From contig NZ_JIBE01000004.1 of assembly GCF_000620465.1 (NCBI RefSeq), positions 248,001-312,000 of the forward strand: a stretch of 64,000 bases of DNA, in the 5' to 3' direction. Source of the DNA: Ralstonia sp. UNC404CL21Col (GTDB lineage Bacteria > Pseudomonadota > Gammaproteobacteria > Burkholderiales > Burkholderiaceae). This document shows positions 27,024 to 37,400 of this stretch, piece after piece (the first letter of the stretch is position 1; every line of letters starts with the position of its first letter). The translations under genes and the position numbers were made by a program. The notes under the pieces were generated by a model. It made no database searches and had not been told where the DNA came from. It was given only the letters and a program-made list of their open reading frames with translations.

Positions 27024-27824
27024 TTGTCCAAGAACGTCTCTCCTCAGTCTTCTGCCAACGCGGCGCCGCTGCCCCCGCTCGATCTGGGGCAAACTGCCCT
27101 CCTGCTCGACTTTGACGGCACGCTGGTCGATATCGCGCCGCAGCCCGATGCGGTGCATGTCTCTGCGCCGCTGCGCGAAACGCTGGCCGCGCTGCATGCC
27201 GCCAGCGGGGGCGCGTTGGCGATCATCAGCGGGCGCACGGTGCACGACGTGGAGTCGCGCCTGTCGCTGCCCGGCCTCGTCATCGCCGGTGTGCACGGCG
27301 CCGAACGCCGCTATGCAGACGGCGGATTCGTCCGCCTGAGCACCGACGCCGACGCGCTCGCCCGGCTGGAGCGCGAGTTGCGCGCTGAACTCACGCAGTT
27401 GTCGACGCAGTTTTCCGGCGTGGTGCTGGAGAGCAAAAGCATTGCATTTGCCCTGCACTACCGCCACGCGCCCGAAGCCGAGAACGCTGTGCTGACGCTG
27501 GCTGATCGGCTGGCGCACCGCTATGCCGATCACGTGCGCCTGCAGGCCGGCAAGATGGTGGTCGAACTCAAGCCGCGCGGCGCCAGCAAGGGCGATGTGG
27601 TGCACACGCTGATGACCGAGCCGCCGTTCATGGGCCGCACGGTGCTGTTTGCCGGCGACGACCTGACCGATGAAAGTGCCTTCGATGCCGTCAATGCGCT
27701 GGATGGCTGGTCGATCAAAGTGGGCGCAGGCCCAAGCCAGGCGCGCTGGCGCGTGCAAGACGCGGCGGCATTGCGGGCCTGGCTGGCAACGCTCACGGCC
27801 CCGGCCAAGCGAGGTGCCGCATGA
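27024..27824 (+). CDS. otsB: Trehalose-6-phosphate phosphatase
   Basis: A 266-residue HAD-superfamily phosphatase that converts trehalose 6-phosphate to trehalose. The catalytic LLLDFDGTLVDI is at the N-terminus; the second motif is AIISGRT, followed by GVHGAERRY. LKPRGASKGDVV and FAGDDLTDESAF complete the OtsB pattern. The only start before the first motif is TTG 27024, because an in-frame stop lies at 26988, so initiation may be weak. Its stop overlaps the otsA start (ATGA). Confidence 0.94.
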   Translation: MSKNVSPQSSANAAPLPPLDLGQTALLLDFDGTLVDIAPQPDAVHVSAPLRETLAALHAASGGALAIISGRTVHDVESRLSLPGLVIAGVHGAERRYADGGFVRLSTDADALARLERELRAELTQLSTQFSGVVLESKSIAFALHYRHAPEAENAVLTLADRLAHRYADHVRLQAGKMVVELKPRGASKGDVVHTLMTEPPFMGRTVLFAGDDLTDESAFDAVNALDGWSIKVGAGPSQARWRVQDAAALRAWLATLTAPAKRGAA

Positions 27825-29251
27825 GCCGACTCATTGTGGTTTCCAACCGCGTTGCGCCCGTTGCCGAAGGCCAGGGAACGGCCGGCGGCCTGGCCGTGGG
27901 TGTGTTCGATGCGCTGCGCGAAACCGGCGGCATCTGGTTCGGCTGGAGCGGCGAAACCGCGACGACCGTTTCGCACGAACCCAACATCGTCACCAAGGGC
28001 AACATCACCTACGCCACCGTCGGCCTGAACCGCAAAGACTACGACCAGTACTACCGTGGCTTTGCCAACGCGACGCTGTGGCCAATCTTCCATTACCGGG
28101 TGGATCTGTCGCGCTACGAGCGTCAGGAGTACCACGGCTACCGGCGCGTCAACGCGCAGTTCGCGCATCAGCTCAAGGCGCTGGTGCAGCCCGACGACAT
28201 TCTCTGGGTACACGACTATCACCTGATCCCGTTCGCCGCCGAGTGCCGCGCGCTGGGGCTGACCAACCGCATCGGGTTCTTCCTGCACATCCCGTTTCCG
28301 TCGCCGGAAATCCTGACGACGATTCCGCCGCATGAAGACCTCATGCGTGCGCTGTGTGCATACGACCTGGTCGGCTTCCAGACCGAGACCGATCGCGTCG
28401 CTTTCTACGACTACATCGAGCGCGAAGCCCGCGGCTACATCGAACAGAAGGAACAGAACGGCCCCGTGCACGCCTATGGCCACACGCTGCGCGCCGAGGT
28501 CTACCCGATCGGCGTGCATCCGGACGAGATCGCCCAGCAGGCGAAGGCGTCGCTGGCGCGGCGCAATCCGTTCATGCGGCATGCGAGTGTGCGCGGCGAG
28601 CGCATCGCGCCCCAGGGGCAAGGCCAGGGCCAGCCACCCACGAAACTCATCATGAGCGTGGACCGGCTCGATTATTCGAAGGGCCTGCCGGAACGCTTCC
28701 GCGCATTCGAGCAATTGCTGGACGATTTCCCGGACCATCGCCGGCACGTGACCTTCATCCAGATTGCGCCCACGTCGCGCCAGGACGTGCAGAGCTATCA
28801 GCAGATCCGGCAACGGCTCGAAGCGGAGTCGGGCCGCATCAACGGCAAGCACTCGGAGCTGGACTGGACGCCCATCCGCTACATCAACAAGCAGTACGAA
28901 CGGCGGGTGTTGATGGCGCTCTTCCGCAGCGCGCAGATCGGTTATGTCACGCCCCTGCGTGACGGCATGAACCTCGTCGCCAAGGAATACGTGGCCGCGC
29001 AAGACCCCGAAGACCCCGGCGTGCTCGTGCTGTCGCGCTTTGCCGGCGCGGCGCGCGAGCTGGATGCCGCGCTCATCGTCAACCCATATGACACGCGCGG
29101 CATGGCCGAAGCGCTGAACCGTGCGCTGACGATGCCGCTGGAAGAACGCAAGGCGCGCTATGCCCACATGATGGATCGGCTGCGCGCGGCCAATCTCACC
29201 ATCTGGCGCGAGCGGTTCGTGGCCGATCTGCGCAACGCGCCGTCGCAATAA
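27821..29251 (+). CDS. otsA: Trehalose-6-phosphate synthase
   Basis: A 476-residue GT20 enzyme joining UDP-glucose and glucose 6-phosphate. The N-terminal [11 protein letters not shown], the [22 protein letters not shown] loop, [10 protein letters not shown] and [13 protein letters not shown] are all intact. [18 protein letters not shown] and the C-terminal [18 protein letters not shown] hold the donor-binding residues. It overlaps otsB by four bases, so the pair is translationally coupled. Trehalose serves as osmotic and desiccation protectant and, in plant-associated relatives, as a virulence aid. Confidence 0.96.
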   Translation: MSRLIVVSNRVAPVAEGQGTAGGLAVGVFDALRETGGIWFGWSGETATTVSHEPNIVTKGNITYATVGLNRKDYDQYYRGFANATLWPIFHYRVDLSRYERQEYHGYRRVNAQFAHQLKALVQPDDILWVHDYHLIPFAAECRALGLTNRIGFFLHIPFPSPEILTTIPPHEDLMRALCAYDLVGFQTETDRVAFYDYIEREARGYIEQKEQNGPVHAYGHTLRAEVYPIGVHPDEIAQQAKASLARRNPFMRHASVRGERIAPQGQGQGQPPTKLIMSVDRLDYSKGLPERFRAFEQLLDDFPDHRRHVTFIQIAPTSRQDVQSYQQIRQRLEAESGRINGKHSELDWTPIRYINKQYERRVLMALFRSAQIGYVTPLRDGMNLVAKEYVAAQDPEDPGVLVLSRFAGAARELDAALIVNPYDTRGMAEALNRALTMPLEERKARYAHMMDRLRAANLTIWRERFVADLRNAPSQ

Positions 29252-29252
29252 G

Positions 29253-30029
29253 TCAGGCGCCCGCGCTGCCGGTGCGCGGCATCCGGTCGGTGGCCTCCGC
29301 TGCATCGGGGGATGCGTCGGCCTCGGGCCACAGCATGTCGGTCAGCACGGCATTCATGCGCGCCCAGTGCGAACCGGGCCAATAGATACGTCGGCAGGCG
29401 TCGCACGTGCTGAAGAGCCGCTGGCGCTCGCGCACGCGGGGCGGCACGCTGGCGGACGCCTCTTCCGCGCTCAGCATGCGCAGCGGCACATTGCATTCGA
29501 GACAGCGTGAAAACGGCTTCGCCACGTCGGCCAGCCGCAGGCGCGTGACGATCTCGCGCATCTGGGCCTGCGGCTCACGCGCACGGATGAACGCGCCACG
29601 CCGAATGCCGCGTCGCTTGAGAAGTTCGCGGTCGCGCGACAGCACGATCCAGTCTTCCTCGTAAGCGAGCGCTTCGATGGCCGCGTCGGCGTAATTGTTG
29701 TCGTAGGCGGTATCAAAACCGGCCATGCGCAGCAGGCGCGCCGTGGCGCCGAGGTGCGCGTCGCACAGAAAGTGCAGCGGCGCGGTCGGCAACGAGGGCG
29801 CCACCGCGGCCACCGCAACACGGCCCTGGGCCGGGAGCATGGCCTCCAGCGCCATGGGCCGGCCATCCACCAGCACGCGCCCCACCTCGGTATGCGGCAC
29901 GCCAAGCGCCTCGATGGCGTGCTTGAGCGTGGCGCCCTCTGCCCACGCGCGCGCAACGGGATGCCCGCGCAACGCCAGCGGAAGAAGCGGCGTCAGGTTG
30001 GAATCGAACGTGAGGACGACGGTCTGCAT
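29253..30029 (-). CDS. Mut7-C RNase-domain protein with N-terminal ubiquitin-like domain
   Basis: A 258-residue protein. Residues 1-85 match the Ub-Mut7-C beta-grasp domain (MQTVVLTFDSNLTPLLP, then HTEVGRVLVDGRPMALEAML). Residues about 95-240 form the Mut7-C PIN-like nuclease: HFLCDAHLGATARLLRMAGF, DADAAIEAL-like YADAAIEALAYEE, and VLSRDRELLKRRG carry the acidic residues. A zinc ribbon follows, with CLEC and CDAC. The start at 30029 is chosen because the ubiquitin-like strand begins there. It converges with otsA, only one base between stops. Presumed RNA-processing role; unproven in bacteria. Confidence 0.85.
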   Translation of the reverse strand: MQTVVLTFDSNLTPLLPLALRGHPVARAWAEGATLKHAIEALGVPHTEVGRVLVDGRPMALEAMLPAQGRVAVAAVAPSLPTAPLHFLCDAHLGATARLLRMAGFDTAYDNNYADAAIEALAYEEDWIVLSRDRELLKRRGIRRGAFIRAREPQAQMREIVTRLRLADVAKPFSRCLECNVPLRMLSAEEASASVPPRVRERQRLFSTCDACRRIYWPGSHWARMNAVLTDMLWPEADASPDAAEATDRMPRTGSAGA

Positions 30030-30107
30030 GCCTGCCACGATACTCCCAACCCAACATGGGTGCCTTGGCACGTTGGCGCCGCAAGGGTTTTACCAAGCGC
30101 CCGAACA

Positions 30108-30142
30108 ATAAAAATGCGGCGTAACCGATGAAGTCACGCCGC
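30108..30142 (-). terminator. Rho-independent terminator of the small repeat-protein gene
   Basis: Read on the minus strand: GCGGCGTGAC, loop TTCATCG, GTTACGCCGC (one mismatch), then ATTTTTA. It lies 36 bases after the stop at 30179. Confidence 0.75.
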
Positions 30143-30178
30143 AAACAGGGAGGAGGAGAAATTCAGTCGCTGCGCGGT

Positions 30179-30508
30179 TTATGCGCGCGATGCAGCACCG
30201 CCGTTCGGATAGCTCGCATCGCCATTCCACGACAGGTAGCCATACGTGTCAGCCTGGCGATCGGCGCCTTGGCTGTACGGGTCAAAGCGATCGTTCTTCC
30301 ACGACAGATAACCGTAGGTATCGGCCTGGCGGTCTGCGCCCTGCGTGTACGCGTCGAAGTGGCCAGCCTGCGTTGCGGCCGGCGCATCGAAGTTGGGCTG
30401 GATGGAAGCCGTTGCGGGCTGCGACAGCAGCGCGGCGGAAGCCGACACGGTGGCCACCATGGCCAAGAGAGCGCGGCGGGAGAAGGCGGAGAAGAGGCGG
30501 GAGTTCAT
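30179..30508 (-). CDS. Small exported protein with tandem Tyr/Asp repeats
   Basis: A 109-residue protein with AAGGAA before the ATG at 30508 and a classical signal peptide (RRALLAMVATVSASAALLS, cleavage near ATA-S). The mature part contains two nearly identical 24-residue units built on FDxYxQGADRQADTYGYLSW. No cysteines in the mature part and no membrane segment. Likely periplasmic or secreted. It has its own terminator. The family is not recognised with confidence. Confidence 0.75.
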   Translation of the reverse strand: MNSRLFSAFSRRALLAMVATVSASAALLSQPATASIQPNFDAPAATQAGHFDAYTQGADRQADTYGYLSWKNDRFDPYSQGADRQADTYGYLSWNGDASYPNGGAASRA

Positions 30509-30605
30509 GATCGATTCCTTGTTCGTTTGCGCTCGTTGTTGCGCTTGGAAGGCAGAATAGATCGTTGCTCCCGTCTGATAAATGCGACTTTGCAGAAATA
30601 ACTGT

Positions 30606-31550
30606 TCAGGCGGCGCTAACAATCTGCAGCCGTGGATTTTCCTTGAGCTGCAGGCACGGGTGGTCGGAAAACAGCGTCGCCACCCAGTCCACAAACACCC
30701 GCACCTTGGGCGACAGGTGCCGGTTGTGCGGATACACCACCGAGATGGGCAACGGCTCGGAGATATAGTCCGGCAGCACCTCCACCAGCGCGCCCGACAC
30801 CAGGTGCTCGTACACCAGGAAGCGCGAGGTCTGCAGCAGCCCCAGGCCATGCAGCGCGCACGCCACTGCCGATTCGGCATCGTTGACGGACACCATGCTG
30901 CGCACCTTGTGGATCTGCTTCTGCCCGTCGATCACGAAATCCCAGTCCATGCGGCGGCCGTTGCGCGCAGAGAAGTAATTCACCGCCGTGTGGTCCTGCA
31001 GGTCTTCCAGCGTCTGGGGCGTGCCGCAACGGGCCAGGTATTCCGGCGACGCGCAATTGACCATCGACAGCTGGCCGATGCGGCGCGCGACCAGGCTGGA
31101 ATCCTGCAACTCGCCACCGCGCACGGCGCAATCCACGCCCTCCTGCACGAGGTCGACCGTGCGATCGCTCATGCCGATCTCCAGCTGAAGATCGGGGTAC
31201 GCCGCGTGAAAATCGCGAATGCGCGGCACGAGCAACCGTTTGCCAATCGACGCAGGAACATCGATGCGCAACGTGCCGCGCGCTCCCGACGCGCTTTGCG
31301 AAAACGCAGCCTCGGTTTCTTCCAGATCGCCGAGCAGACGCACACAGCGCTCGTAGTACGCAGCGCCATCGGCCGTGACATTCACGCGGCGCGTGGTCCG
31401 GTGCAACAGGCGCACGCCGAGATGCGCCTCAAGGCTTTGCACCAGGTTCGTCACCGTGGCGCGGGGTAACTGAAGGCTGTCGGCAGCCTTGGTGAAGCTG
31501 CTGGCTTCCACGACACGCGTGAAAACCTGCATGGCCTGCAAGCGATCCAT
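30606..31550 (-). CDS. LysR-type regulator of the efflux operon (CeoR/BpeT-like)
   Basis: A 314-residue LysR regulator. The start at 31550 has AAGGAG about 6 bases upstream. The N-terminal HTH is MQVFTRVVEASSFTKAADSL and LPRATVTNLVQSLEAHLGVR; the effector domain follows (GTLRIDVPASIGKRLLVPRI). It is divergent from the lipase-like/RND operon, the same arrangement as ceoR-llpE-ceoAB-opcM and bpeT-llpE-bpeEF-oprC in Burkholderia. In those systems the regulator activates the pump in response to aromatic compounds or drugs; that role is inferred here from position. Confidence 0.82.
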   Translation of the reverse strand: MDRLQAMQVFTRVVEASSFTKAADSLQLPRATVTNLVQSLEAHLGVRLLHRTTRRVNVTADGAAYYERCVRLLGDLEETEAAFSQSASGARGTLRIDVPASIGKRLLVPRIRDFHAAYPDLQLEIGMSDRTVDLVQEGVDCAVRGGELQDSSLVARRIGQLSMVNCASPEYLARCGTPQTLEDLQDHTAVNYFSARNGRRMDWDFVIDGQKQIHKVRSMVSVNDAESAVACALHGLGLLQTSRFLVYEHLVSGALVEVLPDYISEPLPISVVYPHNRHLSPKVRVFVDWVATLFSDHPCLQLKENPRLQIVSAA

Positions 31551-31890
31551 CTGCGGCTCCTTAGGGACGGACTCCACGGGGCGGGCGCACTGCCCGAATC
31601 AAAACGGGCAATGCGCCGGACCTGTGGAATCAAGGGGTCTGCTCATGCTCGAGAACACGCATGCATTCTGAGCATGAGGCGCGATCAGGATGGCGGCGAC
31701 TACGGGTTTTCGCAGTGCAACAAGATCGGCCTCGAGCTAGGACACTTTGTAGCACAACCGTAAATATTGATTGTTCGGCTGCAACTAATAGTGATGTCTG
31801 ATTATAGGCATTTATCTGCGTTCGTCTAATCACCATCATTCAGCCCATCGATATCCGGGTTATCCGCAAAGGTAAGCCCCGCCTGACATC
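31551..31890. promoter_or_regulatory. Divergent control region between the LysR gene and the efflux operon
   Basis: About 340 bases without a gene. The part near 31740-31840 is AT-rich (for example AAATATTGATTGTTC and GATTATAGGCATTTATC) and is the likely LysR binding and promoter zone. No single T-N11-A site can be chosen with confidence. Confidence 0.5.
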
Positions 31891-32982
31891 ATGGGTTCTT
31901 CTCCACCGCGCCTCGTTGTTTCGGATCGATCGCTGACCAGCGATGCGGCCCCGGCCGCTGTTCGTCCAGCGCGACCGTACGCAACGCCCGCCACCAAGAA
32001 TGTTGCACTGAATAACAATTTGCGCGGCGCAGCATCGACGCTGCCTGAGCAAGCTTCTGCGTCGGGTGAAACAGCTGGCGCGGCGCCGCTGCCGCGCGAG
32101 GTCACGGCCGAAGATTATTGGACCCAGGGCTACGCCAGCCGCATCCGCCTGCGGGTGTTCCGCCCCGAAATGCATGCCGACGATGCCGCCGCGCCGCTGC
32201 GCCGCCCCGGCGTGCTGTACCTGCACGGCGGTGGTTTCGTGCGCGGCTCGATCGACGATGCCGATGCGCCGGCGCGCCACCTGGCCGCCACATTGCCGGC
32301 CGTGGTCGTCACGGTCGGCTATTCGCTGGCGCCCGCCGCGCCGTTTCCCGCTGCACCGGAAGATGTGTATGCCGCGCTGTGCTGCATGGCCGACCATGCC
32401 GCCGCATGGGGTATTGATCGTCGCCGCATCGCGGTGGCCGGGCATGACGCCGGCGGCAACCTGTCTGCGGCGCTGTCGATGATTGCGCGCGACCGCGGCG
32501 GCCCGCACCTGCGTGCACAGGTCCTGATCGCGCCGATGCTCGACCCGACCATGGCCCGCGTGCGCCCCGACCACCTGGCCAACGCCGACAACTCCGCCGA
32601 AGTCTGCGCCGATTGCTATCGCCAGTACCTGCCCCGCCCGACCGAACGTGTGCACCCCTACGCCGCACCGGTGGAATCGCGCCGCCTGCAGGGCCTGCCC
32701 CCCGCCCTGCTGCTCACCGCGCCGCAAGACCTGCTGCGCACCGAAGCCGAGCGGTATGCCGCGTGCCTGATCGAGGCGGGCGTGGTCACGCAGGTCGTGC
32801 GCGTGAACGAAGCGTGCCATGACTCGATCGCCATGAGCGCCGTGGCGCAAGACGAGATGACGTGCTTCCTGCGCTGGCACCTGGGCATGACGCGGCAGGA
32901 AGCAGCCCCCCGCAAACGCCGTCCACGTGCGGACCGCAAGGACCGCACCTCCATAGACCCGACCGGGGAGACGCCTGGCTGA
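31891..32982 (+). CDS. llpE: LlpE-like alpha/beta hydrolase with Asp in the nucleophile elbow
   Basis: A 363-residue protein of the hormone-sensitive-lipase/esterase type. The oxyanion motif LYLHGGGF is at about 110-117. The nucleophile elbow reads AGHDAGGN: Asp186 replaces the Ser of the usual GDSAGG. An acid (TAPQDLLRTEAERYA) and a His (NEACHDS) are at the expected places. The first 70 residues are low-complexity and lack a convincing signal. It is the first gene of the efflux operon, like llpE in Burkholderia ceo/bpe operons, whose role is unclear. With Asp as nucleophile it would not be an ordinary serine esterase. Confidence 0.8.
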   Translation: MGSSPPRLVVSDRSLTSDAAPAAVRPARPYATPATKNVALNNNLRGAASTLPEQASASGETAGAAPLPREVTAEDYWTQGYASRIRLRVFRPEMHADDAAAPLRRPGVLYLHGGGFVRGSIDDADAPARHLAATLPAVVVTVGYSLAPAAPFPAAPEDVYAALCCMADHAAAWGIDRRRIAVAGHDAGGNLSAALSMIARDRGGPHLRAQVLIAPMLDPTMARVRPDHLANADNSAEVCADCYRQYLPRPTERVHPYAAPVESRRLQGLPPALLLTAPQDLLRTEAERYAACLIEAGVVTQVVRVNEACHDSIAMSAVAQDEMTCFLRWHLGMTRQEAAPRKRRPRADRKDRTSIDPTGETPG

Positions 32983-33098
32983 ACCCATACAACAAGAAAC
33001 GGAGTGCGAGGCCGCCCGCGTATTTCTACGCTGCGGCCAACGCGCTTTTATCCAGTCTTTTTTCTCTTTGCTTACCCAACAAAATCGAGAGAGTCATC

Positions 33099-34409
33099 AT
33101 GAGCCTGTCCAAACGCACACTCGCCATTTCGGTTGCCGCCGTGCTCGGCGTTGCAGCTGTGGGCACCTACGGTCTGGTCTCCAGTGCCGGCGCTTCGCAG
33201 CAGCCGGCCGCCGCGCCTGCCGCCACGCCGGTGGATGTGGCGCCGGTGCTAGCCAAGAACGTTTCCGAGTGGGATGAGTTTTCCGGCCGCATCGAAGCCG
33301 TTCAACGCGTTGAAGTCCGCCCGCTGGTGAGCGGCACCGTCACTGCCGTCCACTTCAAGGACGGCTCCATCGTCAAGAAGGGCGACGCGCTGTTCACCAT
33401 CGACCCGCGCCCGTACGCGGCCGAAGTGGCCCGCACGCAAGCCGCGCTGACGGCCGCCAAATCGCGCGTGGCCTACACCACGTCGGAGCTGGACCGTGCG
33501 CAGAAGCTGGTGGCCGACAACGCCATCGCGCGCCGCGAGTTCGAAGAGAAGGAAAACGCCGCGCGCGAGGCCCAAGCCAACCTGCAAGGCGCCGCCGCCG
33601 CGCTGGAAGCCGCCAAGCTGAACCTGGAGTACACGCACATCGTGGCGCCGGTCGCGGGCCGCGTGTCGCGCGCAGAAATCACCGTCGGCAACGTCGTCTC
33701 TGCCGGGGGCGCTGCGCCGGTGCTGACCACGCTGGTGTCGGTCTCACCGATGTACGTGGCGTTCGATGCGGATGAACAAAGCTACCTGCGTTACTCCGAG
33801 AAGGCCGCCCAGGGCGCCAAGACCCCGGTCTACATCGGGCTGGCCAATGAAGACGGCTACACGCGCGAAGGCGTGATCCAGTCGGTCGACAACCGGCTGG
33901 ATGTGCGCTCGGGCACGATCCGCGTGCGCGCCACGCTGGACAACGCCGACGGCCGCCTCACGCCGGGCCTGTACGCCCGCGTGCGCATGAGCACCGGCGC
34001 GCCGCACGACGCCATCCTCATCAGCGACAAGGCCATCGGTACCGACCAGGACAAGAAGTTCGTCCTGGTGGTGGATGCGGCCAACAAGACGAGCTATCGC
34101 CCCGTCGTGCTGGGCGCCTCCATCGACGGCCTGCGCGTGGTCAAGTCGGGCCTGAAGGCCGGCGAGCGCATCGTCGTGAACGGCATCCAGCGCGTGCGCC
34201 CGGGCGACGCCGTGGCACCCAACACGGTGACCATGGATAGCCTCGTCACCAAGCGCGTGGTGTTGCCGGGTGCACAGCCGGAAGCCCCGGCCGCACCCGC
34301 CGAAGCCAAAGCCGACACATCCGCTGCACCCGCCGCCAAGGCCGAAACCAAGCCCGCGAACGCCAAGACCGCAGCCAACGCACAACGCCTTCCGGCCGAC
34401 CGCGCCTGA
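33099..34409 (+). CDS. ceoA: RND efflux periplasmic adaptor (CeoA/BpeE/MexE type)
   Basis: A 436-residue membrane-fusion protein. It has an N-terminal signal or anchor (TLAISVAAVLGVAAVGTYGL), then the lipoyl half-motifs around VRPLVSGTVTAVHFKDGSIV and APVAGRVSRAEITVGNVVSA with a coiled-coil hairpin between. Beta-barrel and membrane-proximal domains follow (IRVRATLDNADGRLTPGLYA). The C-terminus is a long Ala/Lys/Pro tail. The start ATG 33099 is 116 bases after llpE. It links the CeoB pump to the OpcM channel. Confidence 0.92.
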   Translation: MSLSKRTLAISVAAVLGVAAVGTYGLVSSAGASQQPAAAPAATPVDVAPVLAKNVSEWDEFSGRIEAVQRVEVRPLVSGTVTAVHFKDGSIVKKGDALFTIDPRPYAAEVARTQAALTAAKSRVAYTTSELDRAQKLVADNAIARREFEEKENAAREAQANLQGAAAALEAAKLNLEYTHIVAPVAGRVSRAEITVGNVVSAGGAAPVLTTLVSVSPMYVAFDADEQSYLRYSEKAAQGAKTPVYIGLANEDGYTREGVIQSVDNRLDVRSGTIRVRATLDNADGRLTPGLYARVRMSTGAPHDAILISDKAIGTDQDKKFVLVVDAANKTSYRPVVLGASIDGLRVVKSGLKAGERIVVNGIQRVRPGDAVAPNTVTMDSLVTKRVVLPGAQPEAPAAPAEAKADTSAAPAAKAETKPANAKTAANAQRLPADRA

Positions 34410-34456
34410 TGGCCCCGATTGCGCTCAATCGCGACTGAACCTCATCGCTCACAGCC

Positions 34457-37400
34457 ATGAACTTCTCTAAATTTTTCGTGGACCGCCCGATCTTTGCGGG
34501 CGTGCTTTCCACGCTGATCCTGCTGATCGGGATCATCTCGATCTGGCGATTGCCGATCTCGGAGTACCCCGAGGTCGTGCCGCCTTCGGTGGTGGTGCGC
34601 GCGCAATTCCCGGGCGCCAACCCGAAGGTGATTGCCGAGACCGTCGCCTCGCCGCTCGAAGAACAGATCAACGGCGTCGAGAACATGCTGTACATGCAGT
34701 CGCAGGCCAACAGCGACGGCAACATGACCACGACGGTCACCTTCAAGCTGGGCACCGACCCCGACAAGGCGCAGCAGCTCGTGCAGAACCGCGTGTCGCA
34801 GGCGCTGCCGCGTCTGCCCGACGTGGTGCAGCGCCTGGGCGTGACGACCATCAAAAGCAGCCCCGACCTGACGATGGTGGTGCACTTGCTGTCGCCCAAC
34901 GATCGCTACGACATGACGTACCTGCGCAACTACGCGGTGCTGAACGTCAAGGACCGACTTGCGCGGATCAGCGGCGTGGGCCAGGTGCAGCTGTTCGGCT
35001 CGGGTGACTACTCGATGCGCGTGTGGCTCGACCCGAACAAGGTGGCCGAGCGTGGCCTCACGGCCAACGAAGTCGTCAAGGCCATCCGCGACCAGAACGT
35101 ACAGGTGGCCGCAGGCGTGATCGGCGGCTCGCCGTCGGTGCCGGGCACGGACCTGCAACTGTCCGTCAACGCACAGGGCCGCTTGAAGACCGAGCAGGAA
35201 TTCGGCGACATCATCCTCAAGAGTTCGCCCAACGGCGCTGTCACCTACCTGCGTGACGTGGCCCGCATCGAGCTGGCCGCGTCGGAATACGGCCTGCGCT
35301 CGCTGCTGGACAACAAGCAGGCGGTGGCCATTCCGATCTTCCAGGCGCCGGGTTCCAACGCGCTGCAGATTTCGGATGACGTGCGCAAGACGATGGCCGA
35401 GCTGAAGGAAGACTTTCCCGAAGGCGTCGACTACCGCATCGTCTATGACCCGACGCAGTTCGTCCGCTCCAGTATCGAAGCGGTCACGCACACGCTGCTG
35501 GAAGCGGTGGCGCTTGTGGTGCTCGTGGTGATCCTGTTCCTGCAGACGTGGCGTGCGTCGATCATTCCGCTGCTGGCGGTGCCGGTGTCGATCATCGGTA
35601 CGTTTGGCCTGATGCTGATGTTCGGCTTCTCGATCAACGCGCTGTCGCTGTTCGGGCTGGTGCTGGCGATCGGGATCGTGGTGGACGATGCCATCGTGGT
35701 GGTGGAAAACGTCGAGCGGAACATCGCCGAAGGCTTATCGCCACGCGAGGCCACGTACAAGGCCATGCGCGAAGTGAGCGGCCCGATCATCGCCATTGCC
35801 CTGACGCTGATTGCCGTGTTCGTGCCGCTGGCCTTCATGACGGGCCTGACCGGTCAGTTCTACAAGCAGTTCGCGCTGACGATCTCCATCTCGACCGTCA
35901 TCTCGGCCTTCAACTCGCTCACGCTGTCGCCAGCGCTGGCCGCCCTGCTGCTCAAGAGCCACGACGCGCCGAAGGATTGGCTGGCGCGTGCGATGGACAA
36001 GGGCCTCGGCTGGATCTTCCGTCCGTTCAACCGCGTGTTTGGCGCCGCATCGGAGTCGTATGGCCGCAGCACGTCGCGCGTGATCGGCCGCAAGGCCGTC
36101 ATGCTGGGCATCTACCTGGCGCTGATCGGTGCGACCGCGCTGCTGTTCAACAAGGTGCCGGGCGGCTTCGTGCCGATGCAGGACAAGCAATACCTCGTGA
36201 GCTTCGCGCAGCTGCCGGACGGTGCCTCGCTTGACCGCACGGAAGACGTGATCCGCCGCATGTCCGACATCGCCCTGAAGCACCCGGGCGTGGAAAGCGC
36301 CGTGGCGTTCCCGGGCCTGTCGATCAACGGCTTCACCAACAGCCCGAGCGCCGGCATCGTGTTCGTCACACTCAAGCCGTTTGACCAGCGCAAGAGTGCC
36401 AACCTGTCGGGCGGCGCCATCGCCGGGCAACTGAACCAGCAGTACGGTGCGATCAAGGACGCCTTCATTGCCGTCTTCCCGCCGCCGCCGGTGCAGGGCC
36501 TGGGTACGGTGGGCGGCTTCAAGATGCAGATCGAAGACCGGGGTTCGGTCGGCTACGAACAGCTCTTTGCCGCCACGCAAGCCTTCATGGCGAAGGCACG
36601 CCAGACGCCTGAGCTGGGCCCGTCGTTCTCGAGCTACCAGATCAACGTGCCGCAGCTGAATGCCGACCTGGACCGCGTGAAGGCCAAGCAGCTGGGCGTG
36701 CCGGTCACGGACGTGTTCGACACCATGCAGGTGTATCTGGGCTCGCTGTACGTGAACGACTTCAACCGCTTCGGCCGGACGTACCAAGTGAAGGTGCAGG
36801 CAGACGCGCCGTTCCGCGCCCATGCAGAAGACATCCTGCAGCTGAAGACGCGCAACACCGCCGGCGAGATGGTCCCGCTGTCATCGCTGCTGCGTGTGTC
36901 GCAAGGCTTCGGGCCGGACATGGTCGTGCGCTACAACGGCTACACCGCTGCCGACATCAACGGCGGCCCGGCCCCGGGCTTCTCGTCGGGCCAGGCGCAG
37001 GCGGCTGTGGAGCGCATCGCGCATGAAACGCTGCCCAAGGGCGTGCGCTTCGAGTGGACGGACCTGACGTATCAGCAGATCCTGGCGGGCAATTCGGCCG
37101 TGTGGATCTTCCCGATCTGCGTGCTGCTGGTGTTCCTGGTGCTGGCCGCACAGTACGAAAGCCTGACGCTGCCGCTGGCCGTGATCCTGATCGTGCCGAT
37201 GAGCCTGTTCGCCGCCATGCTGGGCGTGTGGGTCTCGCATGGAGACAACAACATCTTCACGCAGATCGGTCTGGTGGTGCTGGTGGGGCTGGCGTGTAAG
37301 AACGCCATCCTGATCGTGGAGTTTGCGCGCGAGCTGGAGCTGCAAGGCCGCACCATCGTGGAAGCCGCCATCGAGGCTTGCCGCCTGCGTCTGCGCCCGA

